From: Toxorhynchites rutilus septentrionalis
Lineage: Eukaryota; Arthropoda; Insecta; Diptera; Culicidae
NCBI RefSeq assembly: GCF_029784135.1
Contig: NC_073744.1
Location: forward strand, 103,413,303-103,477,302
Length of the DNA stretch: 64,000 bases
Direction: 5' to 3'
The notes under the pieces were generated by a model. It made no database searches and had not been told where the DNA came from. It worked only from the letters and a program-made list of their open reading frames with translations. Positions 32,512 to 44,422 of this stretch are shown here, one piece after another (the first letter of the stretch is position 1; the number at the start of each line of letters is the position of its first letter). The translations under genes and the position numbers were made by a program.

Positions 32512-33807
32512 AAGGGTGTGTCACATCAAATTGCATCACGGAAAAAACGCTGTAGAAATTCGCCCAGTAGACCGATCCTTTTGAAAATTTTAGACAGTAA
32601 AATAAAAACTGTTAAACAACTTTTGGTATTTTCTTTTTATTCATACTTCGAGCCCAAGCCCGTATGCTCGCACCTTCCTCTTTACCCCGTCCATAAGGTT
32701 CTGTACAACGTCAGGTTGTAGTTTTTTTGAACAGAAATCCATTTTCTCTTGAAGTCCGCCTCCGATTTGACAACTTTTGGGTTCTTCCGGAGGGCCTGCT
32801 TCATAATCGCCCAATATTTCTCTATTGGGCGATGCTCCGGCGCGTTGGGCGGGTTCTTTTCCTTTGGCACGAAGGTGACCCCGTTGGCTTCGTACCACTC
32901 CAACGCGTCCTTTAAATAGTGGCAAGAAGCGAGATCCGGCCAGAAGATGGTCGGGCCCTCGTGCTGCTTCAATAGTGGTAGTAAGCGCTTCTGTAGGCAC
33001 TCCTTAAGGTAAACCTGCCCGTTTACCGTGCCGGTCATCACGAAGGGGGCGCTCCGCTTTCCGCAAGAGCAGATCGCTTGCCACACCATGTACTTTTTGG
33101 CAAACTTGGATAGTTTCTGCTTGCGAATCTCCTCCGGAACGCTGAACTTGTCCTCTGCGGAGAAGAACAACAAGCCCGGCAGTTGACGAAAGTCCGCTTT
33201 GATGAAGGTTTCGTTGTCCATTACCAGGCAATGCGGCTTCGTCAGCATTTCGGTGTACAGCTTCCGGGGTCGCGTTTTCCCCACCATGTTTTGCCTTTCG
33301 TCGCGGTTAGGAGCCTTCTGAACCTTGTATGTACGCAGGCCCGCTCGCTGCTTGGTCCACTGGACGAATGAACTTGACAAATTCAGCTTATTGGCGACAT
33401 TCCGGACCGAACTTCTCGGATCACGTCTAAACTGCTTAACTACGCGCTTGTGTCATTTTCACTGACGGAGCATCCATTTTTGCCGTTCTTCACCTTCCGG
33501 TCGATGGTTAGGTTCTCGAAGTATCGTTTTAGTACTCTGCTGTCCGTGGATTGGTCGATTCCCAGCATCTTACCGATGTCCCGATGTGACCACTCCGGAT
33601 TCTCGAAATGAGTGCACAGGATTAATTCACGACGCTCTTTTTCGTTCGACGATATTTTTCCAAATTTACGAAAAATTGACAGTGAAGCATGGCCAACGTG
33701 ATCTATACACTCATATCTGATTATAAGCGAAAGCTGAAGATATAATTCCTAAAAATTAAATTTCTACAGCGTTTTTTCCGTGATGCAATTTGATGTGACA
33801 CACCCTT
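32512..33807 (-). mobile_element. ITmD37E-type Tc1/mariner transposon
   Basis: Flanked by TA on both sides (32510-32511 and 33808-33809) with terminal inverted repeats starting AAGGGTGTGTCACATC and extending more than 40 bp almost without mismatch. Length is 1296 bp, typical of Tc1/mariner. It carries a single transposase gene on the minus strand. It sits inside the integrase of the errantivirus. Confidence 0.9.
32682..33690 (-). pseudogene. ITmD37E transposase, one frameshift
   Basis: 33690-33440 gives the N-terminal helix-turn-helix region (SNEKERRELILCTHFENPEW, then HRDIGKMLGIDQST) in one frame. A frame break near 33450 leads to the main frame ending at 32682. The catalytic triad is visible: first Asp in CLVMDNETFIK, second Asp in FWPDLASCHY, and Glu in HRPIEKYW. 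The spacing of second Asp to Glu is 37 residues, the DD37E signature of the ITmD37E family described from mosquitoes. Catalytic residues are intact, so only the N-terminal frameshift (and absence of a clear ATG) marks it as inactive. Confidence 0.85.
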
Positions 33808-34904
33808 TAGTGCTGGTTTACTAAGAGTTGATAGGAAATGAGATAAAGCTCTGAGAATGTGTACAGTATTACGCGTACGAATTGGTATAGCGAATGCAAG
33901 TCTGGAGAATTTATCACAAAAAGTGAGATAATTCTTTTTTTTTTATTATGAAAATATCCATGTGATTTTGTAATGGTTTCGATGGCGTTTCAGTAAGTTT
34001 ATATTTCTGTTTGTATGGATGTCTTTCGTATTTAGATTTTTGACATAATTTACAAACGTTAATAAATTTTGTAACTTTAGATTTTATTTTTGAGAAAAAA
34101 TATTTTCTTTGAATGTGTTTGCAAGATTCGATAATACCTCTGTGATTATAGTTATGTTGTGTTAGAATAATTTGGTCTTGTTCCTCTTCGTCTGGTACAT
34201 CAATTAAGAGTTTTTCGGTCCAAAGTATTTTTAATGATTTGGCTCGAGAGAAGTAGTTTTTGTAAATGATTTGCAATGATTTAAGAATTTCAGTGTGACA
34301 GTAAAGTCCATTCACACAGTTAGATGATGCATAGTCTTTTAAAATATTTATAAGAAAAGCAGGACTGAAAATTTGTGTTTTGATGGTTATTCGATGATAG
34401 TTTGGAAAAATTGTTAAACTTTCTCGACTATTTTCAATTGATTTTTCGAGGATGATTTGATTTCTAAATTCATTGAGAGGTTTTTCTGTGCTTTTAATGA
34501 AGCCACTATCATCAGAGTCTGCTGAATGTTGAGTCATACTTTCATCTGTTGTATTTGAATTTATTTCATTGTTCACTGATTCCTCTGGTTTAATTCTGGA
34601 AAGGGAATCAGCATTGTTATTTAGAGTACCTTTTGACGTGGGACTACGTCTAACCGGAATATATGGAGGGTAAAATGAAAACCTAAACACAGAACATGCA
34701 GGAAAAAATGAAAGATTTCGAATGCTTATAGCTCGAACATTTCGTACTGGATAGGAGAGATGTTTGCATCACTTGATAGGGAATATTTCTACGCATCTAT
34801 CGCAACTAACAAAATGTTGTTTTTCATTAGATAAACAATTGAATAACTGTAAAATATTAGGCGTTATCTAAACGCCCTAACTGCATCGTTTTGATTGGCC
34901 CGAT

Positions 34905-35475
34905 TTACGGTTTCCCTAACACAGCCTTGGGGAAATCGGCATTGTAAATACATGAAAGTAGGGGGACTTTTGTTCTCATCGAAAAATGTTCCCTAACACA
35001 GACTTTAAAACCAAGCAGCGAAATCGGCATTGCAAACACACGAAAGAGCCTAGAGGCGAGTAAACTGAAAAGTTTAAACCCTCTTAAAGCCAAAAAGAAG
35101 AAAAAGAACACACGAAAGTAGGGGGAGCTTTTGTTCCCACCGAAATGTGTTCCCTAATAGAGATTTCTAAACCAAGGTGCCTGGAGAAATCGGTATTTCA
35201 AATTCATGCAAGTCGGGGGTATTTTTGTTCCGACTGGAATGTGTTTCCCTAACACATACTTCAAATCCATGAAGCGTGGGGAAATCGGCATTGCGAATTC
35301 ATACAAATCGGGGGTATTTTTGTTCCGATTGAAATGTGTTTCCCTAACACAGACTTCAAAACCGAGGTTTCTGGGGAAATCGACTCTGCAAATAAATGCA
35401 AACTGTGAGTACTTTTGTCCTCGCTTGCCTTTGTGCAGAGTGAAATATGTCTGTCCTAACATGATCTTCTAAACT
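34905..35475. repeat. About 110-bp tandem repeats inside element F
   Basis: At least five imperfect units carry TTCCCTAACACAGACTT, then AAATCGGCATTGCAAA, then GGGGG..TTTTGTTC. The same unit occurs about three times in element D at 48490-48780. Short ORFs over these repeats are by-products. Confidence 0.75.
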
Positions 35476-35548
35476 TAGGAACCTGGGAAAATCGTGCAGC
35501 CACTAGAAGCGAATGAACTTCCCAGTTTCAAGCAAATTCGAGATTCGA

Positions 35549-35576
35549 GAAGTATGTACACTTTTGTACATACTTC
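35549..35576. repeat. Perfect 11-bp hairpin
   Basis: GAAGTATGTAC and its exact complement are separated by six bases, in non-coding sequence near the lost right end of element F. Its function is unknown. Confidence 0.6.
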
Positions 35577-35613
35577 AGAGGGAAATGTAAAATAAAATAA
35601 TCGTTTGATAATT

Positions 35614-35663
35614 TTTTTTTGTCTTTATTGGAAATATTTTCAGCCTTAGGCTGGTTCATCCAA
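35614..35663 (-). mobile_element. 50-bp LINE 3' stub
   Basis: The T-run and the minus-strand sequence GATGAACCAGCCTAAGGCTG form a LINE 3' end. It is flanked by a 12-bp duplication CGTTTGATAATT (35602-35613 and 35664-35675). The same 3' end occurs at 37056-37109. Confidence 0.8.
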
Positions 35664-35675
35664 CGTTTGATAATT

Positions 35676-35904
35676 CTTCCGTACATATATTTTGTTCTAG
35701 TCATCATACCAAACGTAAAAGGTTCGTCATTAAATTTACTTGTAACGAAGAACAATCAATCACAATAAATGAATTGACTTTACACGGCATTTGTTCATTT
35801 TTTTCACTCACAGAGCAAATATATTGAACTCAATTGAATTTGGAAACTGTTTCATTCAATCAAGAATTTAATCAATACAAACGAATGATTGCTAAGCTAA
35901 GGTA
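35676..35904. other. Unassigned AT-rich segment
   Basis: It lies between the stub and the truncated LTR of element 2. No ORF or repeat was recognised. Confidence 0.3.
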
Positions 35905-36820
35905 GTGTGAATTTGTCTCACGATGTGGTCGTCTGTGACACGTCTGTCACCACAGTCAACCTTGATCGTAGATTGGGGTTAGGACGTTCGTTCCAGCTTG
36001 GAACAGCTCACCCGAGTACGTTGGTGGCTCGCTGCACTTTCTGCCTAGAAAGTGTCTGTCGATGTCCAGCCTATTTGAGATAATACATAAAAAAAGGCCC
36101 ACTGTGCGGACCTGCACAGTTGAGGTTAGAATAAACTCAAATCACGACCATCACCACGCTTTCACCACTTGCTCATTACAACATATTTTTACCTTTTTTG
36201 TAGTTTTTTTCTGTTTCAGGTTCTTTATCGTCGTTACAGGTAAGTTTTCTTAATTTTGTCTTCTTTTTCAGGTTCGACTTCCTTTCATAAATTGTTTAAC
36301 TATTATATGCATTTTTTTCAGGAACTATTTTCACAAACCTTTTCTCTAATTTCACAGTTTACTCACATCTATCGGAACACAAAAAAAAATACTATCCTTT
36401 TCCATATCTACAATGAAAAATTCTTTAACACACTTATTTCACAAAAAAGCAAAATTAAATACAATTTACTACACACGACGCGCACTTCTAAATCCGCGCG
36501 TAGTTCTAGGCAGAAAGAATGGCCATCGCCTTTAGCCGAGTCCCTATGCCTATTGTTGGAGTGGAGTGGAAAAAACCCAACTCCGACAATGGGTTTGTAC
36601 CTCCACTGTCCGACTGGAAACCCTGCCCATTGAGCGGTGTGTAGAACACCTCAAAGGTCAGATTGCTCAAACCGACGCAGCCGTTTGCCATCGATGAGCA
36701 GGGGAGTGACACGTTGCAGTATTTACGTTCTGCACTGTTTGAAGTGTAGTGTGTTGTGTTGTGATGTGGGGGTGTAATAATGTGTCGAAGACACAGATGG
36801 GACGGAACCTACCGGTTACA
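35905..36820 (-). repeat. Element 2 3' LTR, truncated
   Basis: Aligns almost base for base with 47935-50248 apart from element D. It starts after a polypurine tract (minus strand GGGGAGGTAA at 36821-36830). The last ~590 bp expected from the 5' LTR are missing. Confidence 0.8.
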
Positions 36821-37055
36821 TTACCTCCCCATCCGTCTTTCAAAAGGAACTAAGTTCCTTTTGAAACTAAGAAGAAAAACAATTCCTACTCAAACATCAC
36901 TTACCCGGGGATAAGAGAGTTGAGGGAGTGTAAAAGGCTATATTTGGTGTCCTGATATTCTCTCACTCTCGCGAGAGAAAACAGGACACAACGAAAACGA
37001 ATGAATAATGGGGGCGATGCCATACCCTTGGTGAACAATACCAAATTTCACAATT

Positions 37056-37109
37056 TTTTTTTTTTTTCTTTATTAAAGAGATTTTCAGCCAAAGGCTGGT
37101 TCATCTCTA
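37056..37109 (-). mobile_element. 54-bp LINE 3' stub
   Basis: A T-run and GATGAACCAGCCTTTGGCTG on the minus strand, flanked by the 13-bp duplication AAATTTCACAATT (37043-37055 and 37110-37122). It is nearly the same 3' end as at 35614-35663. Confidence 0.85.
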
Positions 37110-37502
37110 AAATTTCACAATTAGTTTGTTTACTAAATCAGTTCACTTCGTTAAATTCGAAGGATAGATATATTTGGAGAAACGTTTTAATTTTCCAGCA
37201 TAATTCCAGACGAAGAGCGCTCATTCGATCGGATTCCCTCAGAGATCGGTTTATTTCATTATGTAATGTTTGGAATACGAATATGGGGATTTATTCTGTA
37301 GAGCAAGACTGTTTCTATTCATGCAGTGAATCGAGGGCAGGTAAGTAACATTCATTAATGTATTACTAAATTTTGTTTCTTTTTCAGACGCACCTTTCAA
37401 CTTCTGCAGCAGCTGAATGAGCTACTAATACTTTGACGGGTAAGTTTCAAATTTCATTTATTCACAAATTACATATTTTCTTTAACTTTTCTCTCTTTTT
37501 TT

Positions 37503-39900
37503 TTAGGAAGCGGGTTTCAAGTCAGCAGAGGAGAATATACCAATGGACTTTCCTGTTTCATCTGCCAATTCGTAGGAACTTGTGCCAACTCGGGCGAGAA
37601 TTATGCAGGGAAGATAACAAGGTCCCAGTTTGGCGTTATATTTTTCGATTGCTGAGGACTGACGGAAGTTTCGTTTTAATACTTTTTGACCCGGATAATA
37701 TACTGGAGCATACGTTCTAGATCGTAGGTTGTAATATTTTGTGTTCTTATCGTGTTGTTTTTTCAAATTCTTGTAGACTAAACCGCGAATAAAGGAATCA
37801 AGTTTAAGTTTGTTTTGAAGTCGTTGTCCCTCAGAAAGCGTTTCGGCATCCAAATCCATTTTGTGTTCGTCACCGGAACTAACGATTTCATGACCAAAAA
37901 GAATGCGATATGGTGTGAAACTTGTTGCGGAGTGTGGAGTGTTATTTAGAGTGTATTCTAACTCTGATCTACGTGTATCCCAAAGGGTTTGATCTGAGCG
38001 AACATAAGTTCGAATGCACGCATTTATCGTTCTGTTTAGCCTCTCCACCGGGTTAGATTGGCTATGGTGGCGAGAGTTGGCCCAATGGGTAATTTGATAT
38101 TTTTCGAGCAACTTTTTAAATTCATTCGACAGAAATGTGGACGCATTGTCCGTAATAATGCATTCCGGTGTCGAATAGCGTCGAAACCAATTTTCTTCAA
38201 CAAGTTTACAAACGAGTGAAGTGGAAATTTTTCGAACTGGAAACAACAAGCAGAATTTCGAAAACAAATCCATAATAACTAGCAAGTGGCAGTTACCTTG
38301 CTTAGATCGAGGCAGAGATTGTATGAAATCTAGAGCAATGATCTGAAATGGTTTTGATGTGATTCGTTGTTGTCCCATTGGAGGTAATTGGGAGCGATTG
38401 CTGGGTTTACTTTGTTGGCAAATTGTACATTTCTGAATGTAATTCCTAACTTCTTTTGCCATTTGCGGCCAATAATACCTTTTCCTGACCAACGCCAGGG
38501 TTTTCTCATATCCCTGATGGAGTGCATCGTCATGTTCTTGCACTAAGATGTTTTCTTTGAGGGAAGTAGGAACACAAGTCTTCCACTCAAAACGGTAATC
38601 AAGGTTATTTTCGAAGTTGTTTACATATTTTCTTAATTTTCCATTTTCGATTCTGAAGTCTTTGTATTTTTCAGGTTGTTTCTGTACATTTTTCATCATG
38701 ATTTGGTACCAATCAGATTCGTCGGAGGAAACAGAGAGCACTTCCACAGCCCGAGATAGAGCATCAGGCACAACGTTGTCTACGCCTCGTCTGTGCTTGA
38801 TCTCCATATCGTGCCGTTGTAACTCGATGCTCCAGCGACACAATCTTGACGATGTACGCCAACTACTACGTAATATGTAGGAAAGTGCGGATGCATCTGT
38901 ATAGACCGTGAACTTATAGCCTTCCACGTAGCATCGAAATTTTTCGATGGATTTGAGAACAGCTAGTGCCTCTTTCTCGGTGGCCGCGTACCTTTGTTGC
39001 GTGGTACCTAGCTTTTGTGAAAAATATGCTATGGGTTCATCTATTCCGTCATAGCTCTGGGTCAACACCCCCGCAATAGCCGTATTGCTAGCATCACAGT
39101 GTATGCTGAAGCCTTTGCTAAAGTCAGGATTTGTGAGGATTGGAGCACTAATCAATAACTCCTTCACTTTAACGAATGAATTTTCCGCTAGGTCGTTCCA
39201 ACGTACTGCCTTGGGTTTGCCCTTGAGAAGATCTGTAAGAGACTGTACAACTTCACTGAAGCTTGAAATAAATCTTCGGTAATAGTTGCACATCCCTAAA
39301 AATCTTCTCAAGGCTCTCAAGGTAGATGGTCTCTCGAAGTTAACTATCGCTTCAATCCGTTCAGGATTGGGACGCAAACCAGATTTTCCGATAATATATC
39401 CCAAATAAGGCACTTCAGTCACACAGAACCGCGACTTTTCGAGATTTATGGAAAGGTTTGCTGCCCGTAATCTCAGTGCAACTTCTCGTAGTCTATCCAG
39501 ATGCTCCTCGAACGTGTTGCTTGTGACAATAATATCGTCCAGATATACAAACACGTTCGGTTCCAGTTCACTACCACCCAATACTCTGTCCATCAGTCGC
39601 GACAACGTGGCTGGACTGTTGACGAGACTAGGATGCCCAGTGAACTGGAACAACCCTCGCCCCAAGTTCCTCATTAATTGGAGCTTGCTTCTTAGGCGAC
39701 ATCGGAAAGGGGTTTATTCGAACAGGGGTCAATTTTCTAGCTTCTTCTGTCAACTCTATACGGTGTTGTATCATGTTGGTAGTGTCCAACTGTCCCTCTA
39801 ATTAGTTTAGTTTATTAGATTAGACTAATTCCTCTACGATCATTTTGAACAAGTGTTTGACGTCTTCTAACGCTTGAATTTGGTTTTCATCTAATGTTGG
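37503..39900 (-). pseudogene. pol: Element 2 Pol: RT, RNase H and complete integrase
   Basis: 39900-39690 holds the segment before the RT (ELTEEARKLTPVRINPFP) with one stop. About 100 codons are then deleted. From 39674 a 723-codon frame is open: RT palm with FVYLDDIIVTS, RNase H (HCDASNTAIAGVLTQ; ATEKEALAVLKSIEKFR; YTDASALSYIL; PDALSRAVE), integrase zinc finger (H..H in HDDALHQGYEKTL region, CTICQQSKPSNRSQLP), and the catalytic core: ALDFIQSLP (Asp), IITDNASTFLSNEF (Asp), HSQSNPVERLNRTI (Glu). It ends with the C-terminal domain and a stop at 37503. The integrase appears intact, unlike in element 1. The whole Pol is dead because of the RT deletion and the LINE insertion. Confidence 0.85.
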
Positions 39901-39904
39901 GAAC

Positions 39905-42900
39905 CTGGGAACCCTGCCGTATAGTCAACTCGCTTGTTTTATCGTGCTCTCTTATTTTTCGTTGTTTTTCATCAAAAACCCGCCTACAATTCATCAATCC
40001 GCACCCGATCATCCGCTTCAGCCGCCAGAAAAGCCTACAATAGTTTGTCGCAACCAATCTGCCAGGTAGGATAAGTGAATTTAACAAATTCCGAGCTGGC
40101 TTGAGAGTGGTCCGAGATAAATAAGCCACCGCCATTTGCCCGTCACCGCCACTATTACACCTCCCGCCTCGCCGCTCTCCACCTGTGCGCTGTTTGCCAC
40201 TCTATTGCTGTGCATAAACACCGAGATTTTCCATCAAGCTCATTTCATCCGCTGTCGATTGCATAAACATTAGTTTTTGTGTATGTATGCTGCAAACCGG
40301 AGCCAATAAACAAAAGTTGGTTCCGCTGGTCTTCTCATTCTGCGCCGAAATCCGAACATCCACCCGTCATACAACAATCCCTTCATATTGCTGCCCAGCT
40401 TCATCACACAATTTGGCCATCGATTTCACAATCAAAAAGTAAACAAATTGTCAACCTGTGTATGTGTAAACAGGGAACACTGGGAAACGGAACAAAACGC
40501 GCTCTAGTTGTGATTCTGAGAAGTAAGCGAAGCGGAAAAAGCACATTGGTCCCTGCAGCAGTGCTTCCAGTTCTGTTTCTGCTGTTTGTTCTTCAATAAT
40601 AGTACTGCGATCTCAACGTTGGTTGATCTAACATAATGGAAATTTGTCACAGTTGCGCGTTAGCCATGACCAACCAAGAGGTTGTCTGCAAAGGTTTCTG
40701 TGAAGCGAATTTCCATTTTAATTGTGCAAAAATATCGGAGGCGCTTTACAAGGAAGTTGATAATTAGCCCGGATTATTCTGGATGTGCAAAGGATGTCGT
40801 GACGTCATGGCGAACGCTCGTTCTAGAAACGCCATGGTATCGATCAATGCTGCTGCTAAGGAGGTAAAAGACGTGTACCAGAAACTTGTTGATGATCTGA
40901 AGACGGATATCAAGAAGAGTTTGATTGCAGAACTCAAGCAAGAGATCCAAGGTGGCTTCAATAAGCTGACCCCTGCTGTCTCGTCGCCTTTACCTCGTCA
41001 TTTCAACTTTAATTTTGGTAATCGATCAACGCCGAAAAGAGGTCGTGATGAGGACATATTGCCGTCACAAGAACAACCAACGAAAATCTTCCACGGTACC
41101 AGTCAGTCCGTAAACAATACGCTTTTGAGATCAGGATCGAGAGCTGATGACAAATTTTGGGTGTATCTCTCCAAAATATCTCCAGATGTCAAGGAAGCAG
41201 ATGTCCAACAACTAGTTAAGGAGCGCTTATCGACGGATGATGTTATTGCTAAGCCGCTAGTTCCAAAGGGTCGGCCATTGTCACCTTTGACCTTCGTCTC
41301 TTTCAAGATAGGCGTCAGTCAAGATCTGAAGGCCAAAGCTATGGACCCTTCTACGTGGCCCAGAGAAATCGAGTTCAGGGAATTCCTAGAGTATGGTACA
41401 AATGTACAACATTTTTGGAAGCCCCCGCAAGTCATCGACACGGGAACATCAGCAACGAACCAATCACAGCAACTCCCCATCCAGGGAGGGAGTCAGTAAA
41501 CCACATCCCCCAACCAAGTTCTTCAACGCCTGATCTTGAACAACGTTGTCATCCAATACCTTCATCTAACGCAAATAATACACAGCTGACTGTCTACTAT
41601 CAGAATGTTCGCGGATTAAGGACTAAGACCAATGACATGCTTCTATCACTTCTCGCCTGTGACTTTGATGCAGTGGTACTTACAGAAACGTGGCTTCATT
41701 CTGGAATATCAAGTGCTGAATTATCAAGTAACTACGTATTGTATCGCTGTGATCGTAATTCACTCAGCAGTCACTTGTCCCGTGGCGGTGGTGTCTTGAT
41801 TGCAGTGAAATTTGAGCTTAACTGTAGTTCGGTGCATCTAGTAGACTGTGAGAGTTTGGAGCAAACAGCCGTGCGCATCATTCTACCCCGGTTCTCATTG
41901 TTCATCTGTAGCATCTACATCCGCCCGAACAGTCATGTGGATACCTACGCCCGTCACGTTGAATCCATCCATCAAATTCAACAAATTGCCAACCCTGATG
42001 ATGTGATCGTAATCCTCGGTGACTATAATCTCCCGAATCTAGTGTGGACCTTCGACGATGATTTCAATTCATTTTTACCTCTTAACGCATCTACGGAGCA
42101 GGAACTAGCATTAGTAGAACCAACACTGTCGTCTGGGTTATATCAAATTAACGACCTACTGAACGCCAACGGTAAGCTTCTTGACTTGACATTTGTTAAC
42201 AACCCTGACCGTGTAAGTCTTGTCGACTACTCATCGGCGCTCCTCAAAGTGGACGATCACCATAAGCCGCTGGCTTTAATTGTTAACTTTTGTTCCCGAA
42301 TGGAAGATGACTCTTCTTCTCGCTCTGAGCTTGATTTTTCTCGCTGTGACTATCATACTGTAAATAACAAAATTGCTTCTCTGGATTGGAACCGCATACT
42401 TGACCATACATCAGTTGACAATGCCGTATCCACATTCTATGAACAATTGAACGAAATTATTAGAGAAACAGTTCCGTTGAAGGCCCAGCGTTCTAGGAAT
42501 TTTAATCAACCCTGGTGGACTCCACAGCTTCGAAATCTCCGCAATAGGCTGCGAAAAGCGAGAAAACGATTTCTTCACGACAAAACTCCAATACGCAGAA
42601 GAGAACTACACGAGGCCGAAGAAAAATACAAGAACTTGCAGCTTGAAAGCTTCCACAAGTACATAAATGCTCTTCAAAGCACATTCAAACAAAATCCAAC
42701 TTCTTTCTGGAGTTTCGTACGGAACCGGAAGAACTTGACGCGGATACCGGACAAAATCGTTTATCAATCCAGCAACTCCGACTCACCACTTTCTTCTGCC
42801 AATCTCTTTGCCGAATTTTTCCAAAACATGTATGAAAGCAATTCATCTCAACCAACCCGCCAGTATATTGACAGTCTGCCATCTTACAATCTCCGTTTCC

Positions 42901-44420
42901 CAGTACTTGTGTTTGATGAAGATGTGGTGCATAAAGCACTCAGTTCAGTAGATGCAACAAAAGGACCCGGTCCGGATCTTATTCCCCCGGTCTTCATCAA
43001 GAACTGTGCAGCGATGCTCGCCAGACCAGTTTCTATGGTTTACAACCAATCTCTGCGCGAGGGTATTTTTCCCGAGACTTGGAAGCTTGCATCGATAACT
43101 CCAGTCCACAAGAAAGGCAGCTTTCACGATGTCGAAAACTATCGCCCGATATTGATTTTAAACTGCCTAGCAAAAGTGCTCGAGAGTCTAGTTCATGGTG
43201 CACTATGTCCGATTGTACAGCCTGTGATTTCAGAGTCCCAACACGGCTTCGTTAAAAAACGCGCAACCACCACGAACCTTATGGCATACACTCACATGCT
43301 AATCAACAAAATCGAGAAGCGGCAACAAGTTGATGCTGTTTACGTCGATTTCTCCAAAGCTTTTGACAAAGTACCCCACGACCTTGCTATTCTGAAAATG
43401 GATCGACTTGGTTTACCATCCTGGATCATAAACCTGCTAACCTCATCATCCCGCAAAGCTTTTGTCAAGGTCCACGGTACTAGATCCAACGAATTTACGA
43501 TTCCATCTGGTGTGCCACAAGGAAGCATTCTTGGTCCTCTGATTTTTGTATTATTCGTTAACGATCTGTGCGAAAGGTTATGTTCGGAGAAAATTTTATA
43601 TGCGGATGATTTGAAAATTTACCGAGTAATACATTCAAATTTAGACTGCTGCATACTGCAAGCTGACATTGAGCGATTAACGGTTTGGTGCCAGGAAAAT
43701 GGAATGCATGTAAACGCTGAAAAATGCAAGGCCATCACATTTACGCGCTCTCGCTCCCCTATTGTACACGGATACATGTTGAATCTCTCGCCACTGCAGA
43801 GAGTCAATAGAATCAAAGATCTGGGAGTTCTTCTTGACAGTAAGCTGCGTTTCCATGAGCACGTCTCGGTCACAATTTCAAGAGCAAATGCGATGGTTGG
43901 ATTTTTGAGACGCAACACAGCTCATTTCGATGACGTCTACGCTCTGAAGTCGTTGTGTACTGTGCTTTTGTTCGCAGCGTCTTGGAATACGCAGTACAAG
44001 TATGGGCCCCATATCACGCTGTACATATCCAGCGCATCGAACGTGTTCAGAAACGCTTCGTAAGGTATGCTCTACGTGGCCTGCCCTGGAATGATCCAAC
44101 CAACCTACCACCCTATGAACAGCGCTGTGCACTTATTGGAATGCAAACCCTGGAAAGCCGACGATTGATGCTACAGAGAATTTTTATTTTCGATGTATTG
44201 ACAGACAAAATTGACTGCAGCTATCTACTTCGAAACGTTAGCCTACACGCACCATCCCGACAGCTACGCCACCATCGAGTCCTGGCGATGCCTAATCACC
44301 GTACCATATATGGGCAAAATAATCCACTAGACGCTTGCTGCCGCGTCTTTAACGAGGTATCTGTACTGTTCGATTTTAATATTAGTAGGTTAATCTATAA
44401 GAATAGAATTAAGTCCCTAT
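39905..44420 (+). mobile_element. Near full-length LINE (Jockey/CR1 superfamily) in element 2
   Basis: Inserted on the plus strand between the protease and RT of element 2. The interrupted minus-strand reading ends with CTDCL on one side and resumes with PTLDENQIQALEDVKHLF on the other, as in element 1. About 730 bp of 5' UTR precede ORF1. ORF2 ends right at the 3' edge (CCCTATAA) with no poly(A) tail. The target duplication is at most a few bases, so the edges are approximate. Confidence 0.75.
40636..41499 (+). pseudogene. LINE ORF1 with PHD-like finger
   Basis: Begins MEICHSCALAMTNQEVVCKG at 40636, then FCEANFHFNCAKIS and, after a stop at 40766, FWMCKGCRDVM. The Cys/His spacing (C-x2-C, C, C-x4-H-x2-C, C-x2-C) is that of a PHD finger, known from ORF1 of several CR1/Jockey-group LINEs. 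A predicted coiled-coil region follows (AAKEVKDVYQKLVDDLKTDI). The C-terminal half (FWVYLSKISPDVKEADVQQLV) resembles an RNA-recognition-like fold, which is inferred only from its pattern. One stop codon breaks the frame. Confidence 0.7.
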
Positions 44421-44422
44421 AA
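41355..44422 (+). pseudogene. LINE ORF2: endonuclease and reverse transcriptase
   Basis: Overlaps ORF1 in another frame. The APE-type endonuclease shows YYQNVRGLRTKTND (residue ~78), LTETWLHSG (~108), VILGDYNLPNLVW (~222) and DDHHKPLALIV (~300). RT motifs are ENYRPILILNCLAKVLE (~600), VYVDFSKAFDKVPH (~660), GVPQGSILGPLIFVLFVNDL (~720) and catalytic ILYADDLKIYR (~752). The frame ends early at 44063 because of a frameshift at about 43970. 43955-44422 supplies the true C-terminus (LEYAVQVWAPYHAVHIQRIE, then RVQKRFVRYAL). There is no RNase H. Apart from that one frameshift ORF2 is complete. Confidence 0.85.

Larger units (their letters stand above)
31922..34634 (-). pseudogene. pol: Errantivirus integrase and end of RNase H, split by a mariner-type element
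   Basis: 34634-33808 (minus strand) starts in the RNase H tail (KGTLNNNADSLSRI), then a long Ser/Glu-rich linker, and the integrase zinc finger: H and H in QHNYNHRGIIES, C and C in CKLCQKSKYERH. The ITmD37E insertion at 32512-33807 cuts the catalytic core. 32511-31922 continues with core motifs (VGQSSSNGTIEIVHRTLREL, containing the catalytic Glu) and a basic C-terminal end (KSKLKRKRII, stop at 31922). The frame across the transposon is otherwise open. Integrase in relatives inserts the provirus with the 4-bp duplication seen here. Confidence 0.8.
34635..35600 (+). mobile_element. Element F: relative of the histone-carrying family with different cargo (right end lost)
   Basis: Begins GACGTGGGACTACGTCTAACCGG after a T-run, the same left end (in this orientation) as copies A, B, C and E. 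The first ~270 bp align throughout, including the ACGCTTATAACTCGA-like and TTTTGATTGG segments. From about 34905 the cargo is not histone but repeats built on GGGGAAATCGGCATTGCAAA and TTCCCTAACACAGA. No right terminus like that of D is found before 35905, so the right end has been removed together with part of element 2's LTR and a few codons of the errantivirus RNase H. Confidence 0.65.

Noticed and set aside
35154..35462. 102-codon minus-strand ORF in element F.
   Set aside because: It is a translation of the tandem repeats; the frame is not kept between units or in element D.
34905..35475. CRISPR-like array.
   Set aside because: Units are degenerate ~110-bp tandem repeats without short constant repeats and unique spacers, in a eukaryotic repeat context.
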